Below, one piece after another: positions 38,497 through 38,986 of a stretch of 38,986 nucleotides of DNA. Position numbers and translations under genes: made by a program. The notes under the pieces are model-generated. The model made no database searches and was not told where the DNA came from. It worked only from the letters and a program-made list of their open reading frames with translations. Position 1 is the first letter of the stretch, and each line of letters opens with the position of its first letter. Source of the DNA: a virus; the IMG/VR virus record IMGVR_UViG_3300025168_000220, positions 1-38,986 of that record. One strand, 5' to 3'.

Positions 38497-38986
38497 TTAT
38501 CCAACTAAAGCAGCTTCTCCACCTAAACTATACTTCAGATAAGTACCACCTAATGTAGTAATTAAATTACCAATTGATTTACCTGCTGCAGATTTACCTG
38601 TGGCATCAGAAGCATATTGTCTTGCTTCAGCATCTAATTGTGCTTCAGCCATTGTTACTATTCTATCTAATTCACTTTCAGCACTTTTCCAAGCCATTTC
38701 CATAGTGTCAGAGTATGCAGTCCACAAATTATCGTAAGACTGTTTTGATATACCTAGAACAGCACTAGCATTTAACTCATTAGCCCTGTTAACTGCTACA
38801 GTATCAGCCGTAGCTACTTGTCTTCTCCATTGAGCATTATGCTGTGCTATTACAGTTTCATTGTTAGCATTAAACTGGTCACGCTGATTATTAACTTCAG
38901 CATTAAATCTTTCAATAGTATTTGTTTGACCTGCATTAAACTGTGCCTGTGCATTAGCTTGTGTGGCATTGTATTGTGTTGCTTGT
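38497..38986 (-). CDS. Virion protein with NA-rich coiled coil, N-terminus cut by the window edge
   Basis: The frame is open from 38985 to its stop at 38497 (162 residues visible) and its start lies beyond the right edge. It contains repeated F-N-A and N-A units (QFNAGQTNT, RFNAEVNNQRDQFNANN, VIAQHNAQWRRQ), typical of a long coiled-coil segment of phage internal proteins, followed by EMAWKSAESELDRIVTMAEA and a C-terminal Gly/Ala-rich part (GKSAAGKSIGNLITTLGG). An internal core or ejection protein is likely because of the neighbours, though not shown. Confidence 0.7.
   Translation of the reverse strand, partial: QATQYNATQANAQAQFNAGQTNTIERFNAEVNNQRDQFNANNETVIAQHNAQWRRQVATADTVAVNRANELNASAVLGISKQSYDNLWTAYSDTMEMAWKSAESELDRIVTMAEAQLDAEARQYASDATGKSAAGKSIGNLITTLGGTYLKYSLGGEAALVG

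Overview
The window is a continuous stretch of an AT-rich, tightly packed bacteriophage genome, most likely a marine short-tailed phage (podovirus) of the HMO-2011 type. Three things point there. The family A DNA polymerase (24591-26609) carries a DnaJ-like zinc-finger insert (CxxCxGSG twice) between its exonuclease and polymerase parts, which is the published hallmark of HMO-2011. Around it sits a T7-like replication set: split primase and helicase, endonuclease VII, a PD-(D/E)XK exonuclease, endonuclease I and a class II ribonucleotide reductase. Many of the small lysine-rich proteins are of kinds common in cyanophages and pelagiphages. The low GC content suggests a low-GC marine alphaproteobacterial host such as SAR11, SAR116 or a Roseobacter relative; this is inference, because no host sequence is present.

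Layout. (1) 1-11828, minus strand: a late operon read leftwards, holding about 15 small conserved proteins, a lysis region (GH24 lysozyme, holin candidates, a lipoprotein), small and large terminase, portal, and a structural gene cut by the left edge. (2) 11829-12568: a divergent control region with a consensus sigma70-type leftward promoter, three evenly spaced AATG-N3-CATT dyads in the late leader, and a rightward early promoter. (3) 12569-16211, plus strand: small unknown early genes, with three related TTGACA promoters, a tandem terminator pair and seven copies of the palindrome TGTCAATTSAATTGACA. (4) 16208-20266: accessory genes including a C5-cytosine methyltransferase and a SleB-type cell wall hydrolase. 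(5) 20330-32598: a DUF932-like protein, tyrosine integrase, primase, helicase, endonuclease VII, DNA polymerase, a candidate ssDNA-binding protein, exonuclease, Holliday junction resolvase, DUF3310, B12-dependent ribonucleotide reductase and MazG. (6) 32600-38986, minus strand: large virion (probably internal/ejection) proteins, running off the right edge.

No capsid, tail tube, fibre or scaffold gene is visible. Both window edges cut genes read in the same direction, so on a circular map one late operon would run 11828 -> 1 -> (missing part) -> 38986 -> 32600, with the head and tail genes in the missing segment. The early region would degrade or divert host resources, copy DNA and make nucleotides; the leftward operon would build and package the virion and lyse the cell. 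An integrase implies at least ancestral ability to integrate, but no convincing repressor gene or tRNA-type attachment site is seen. The most novel-looking element is the palindrome family of 12.4-15.9 kb, which lies at gene 3' ends, before promoters, and even inside coding sequence in one constant reading frame.
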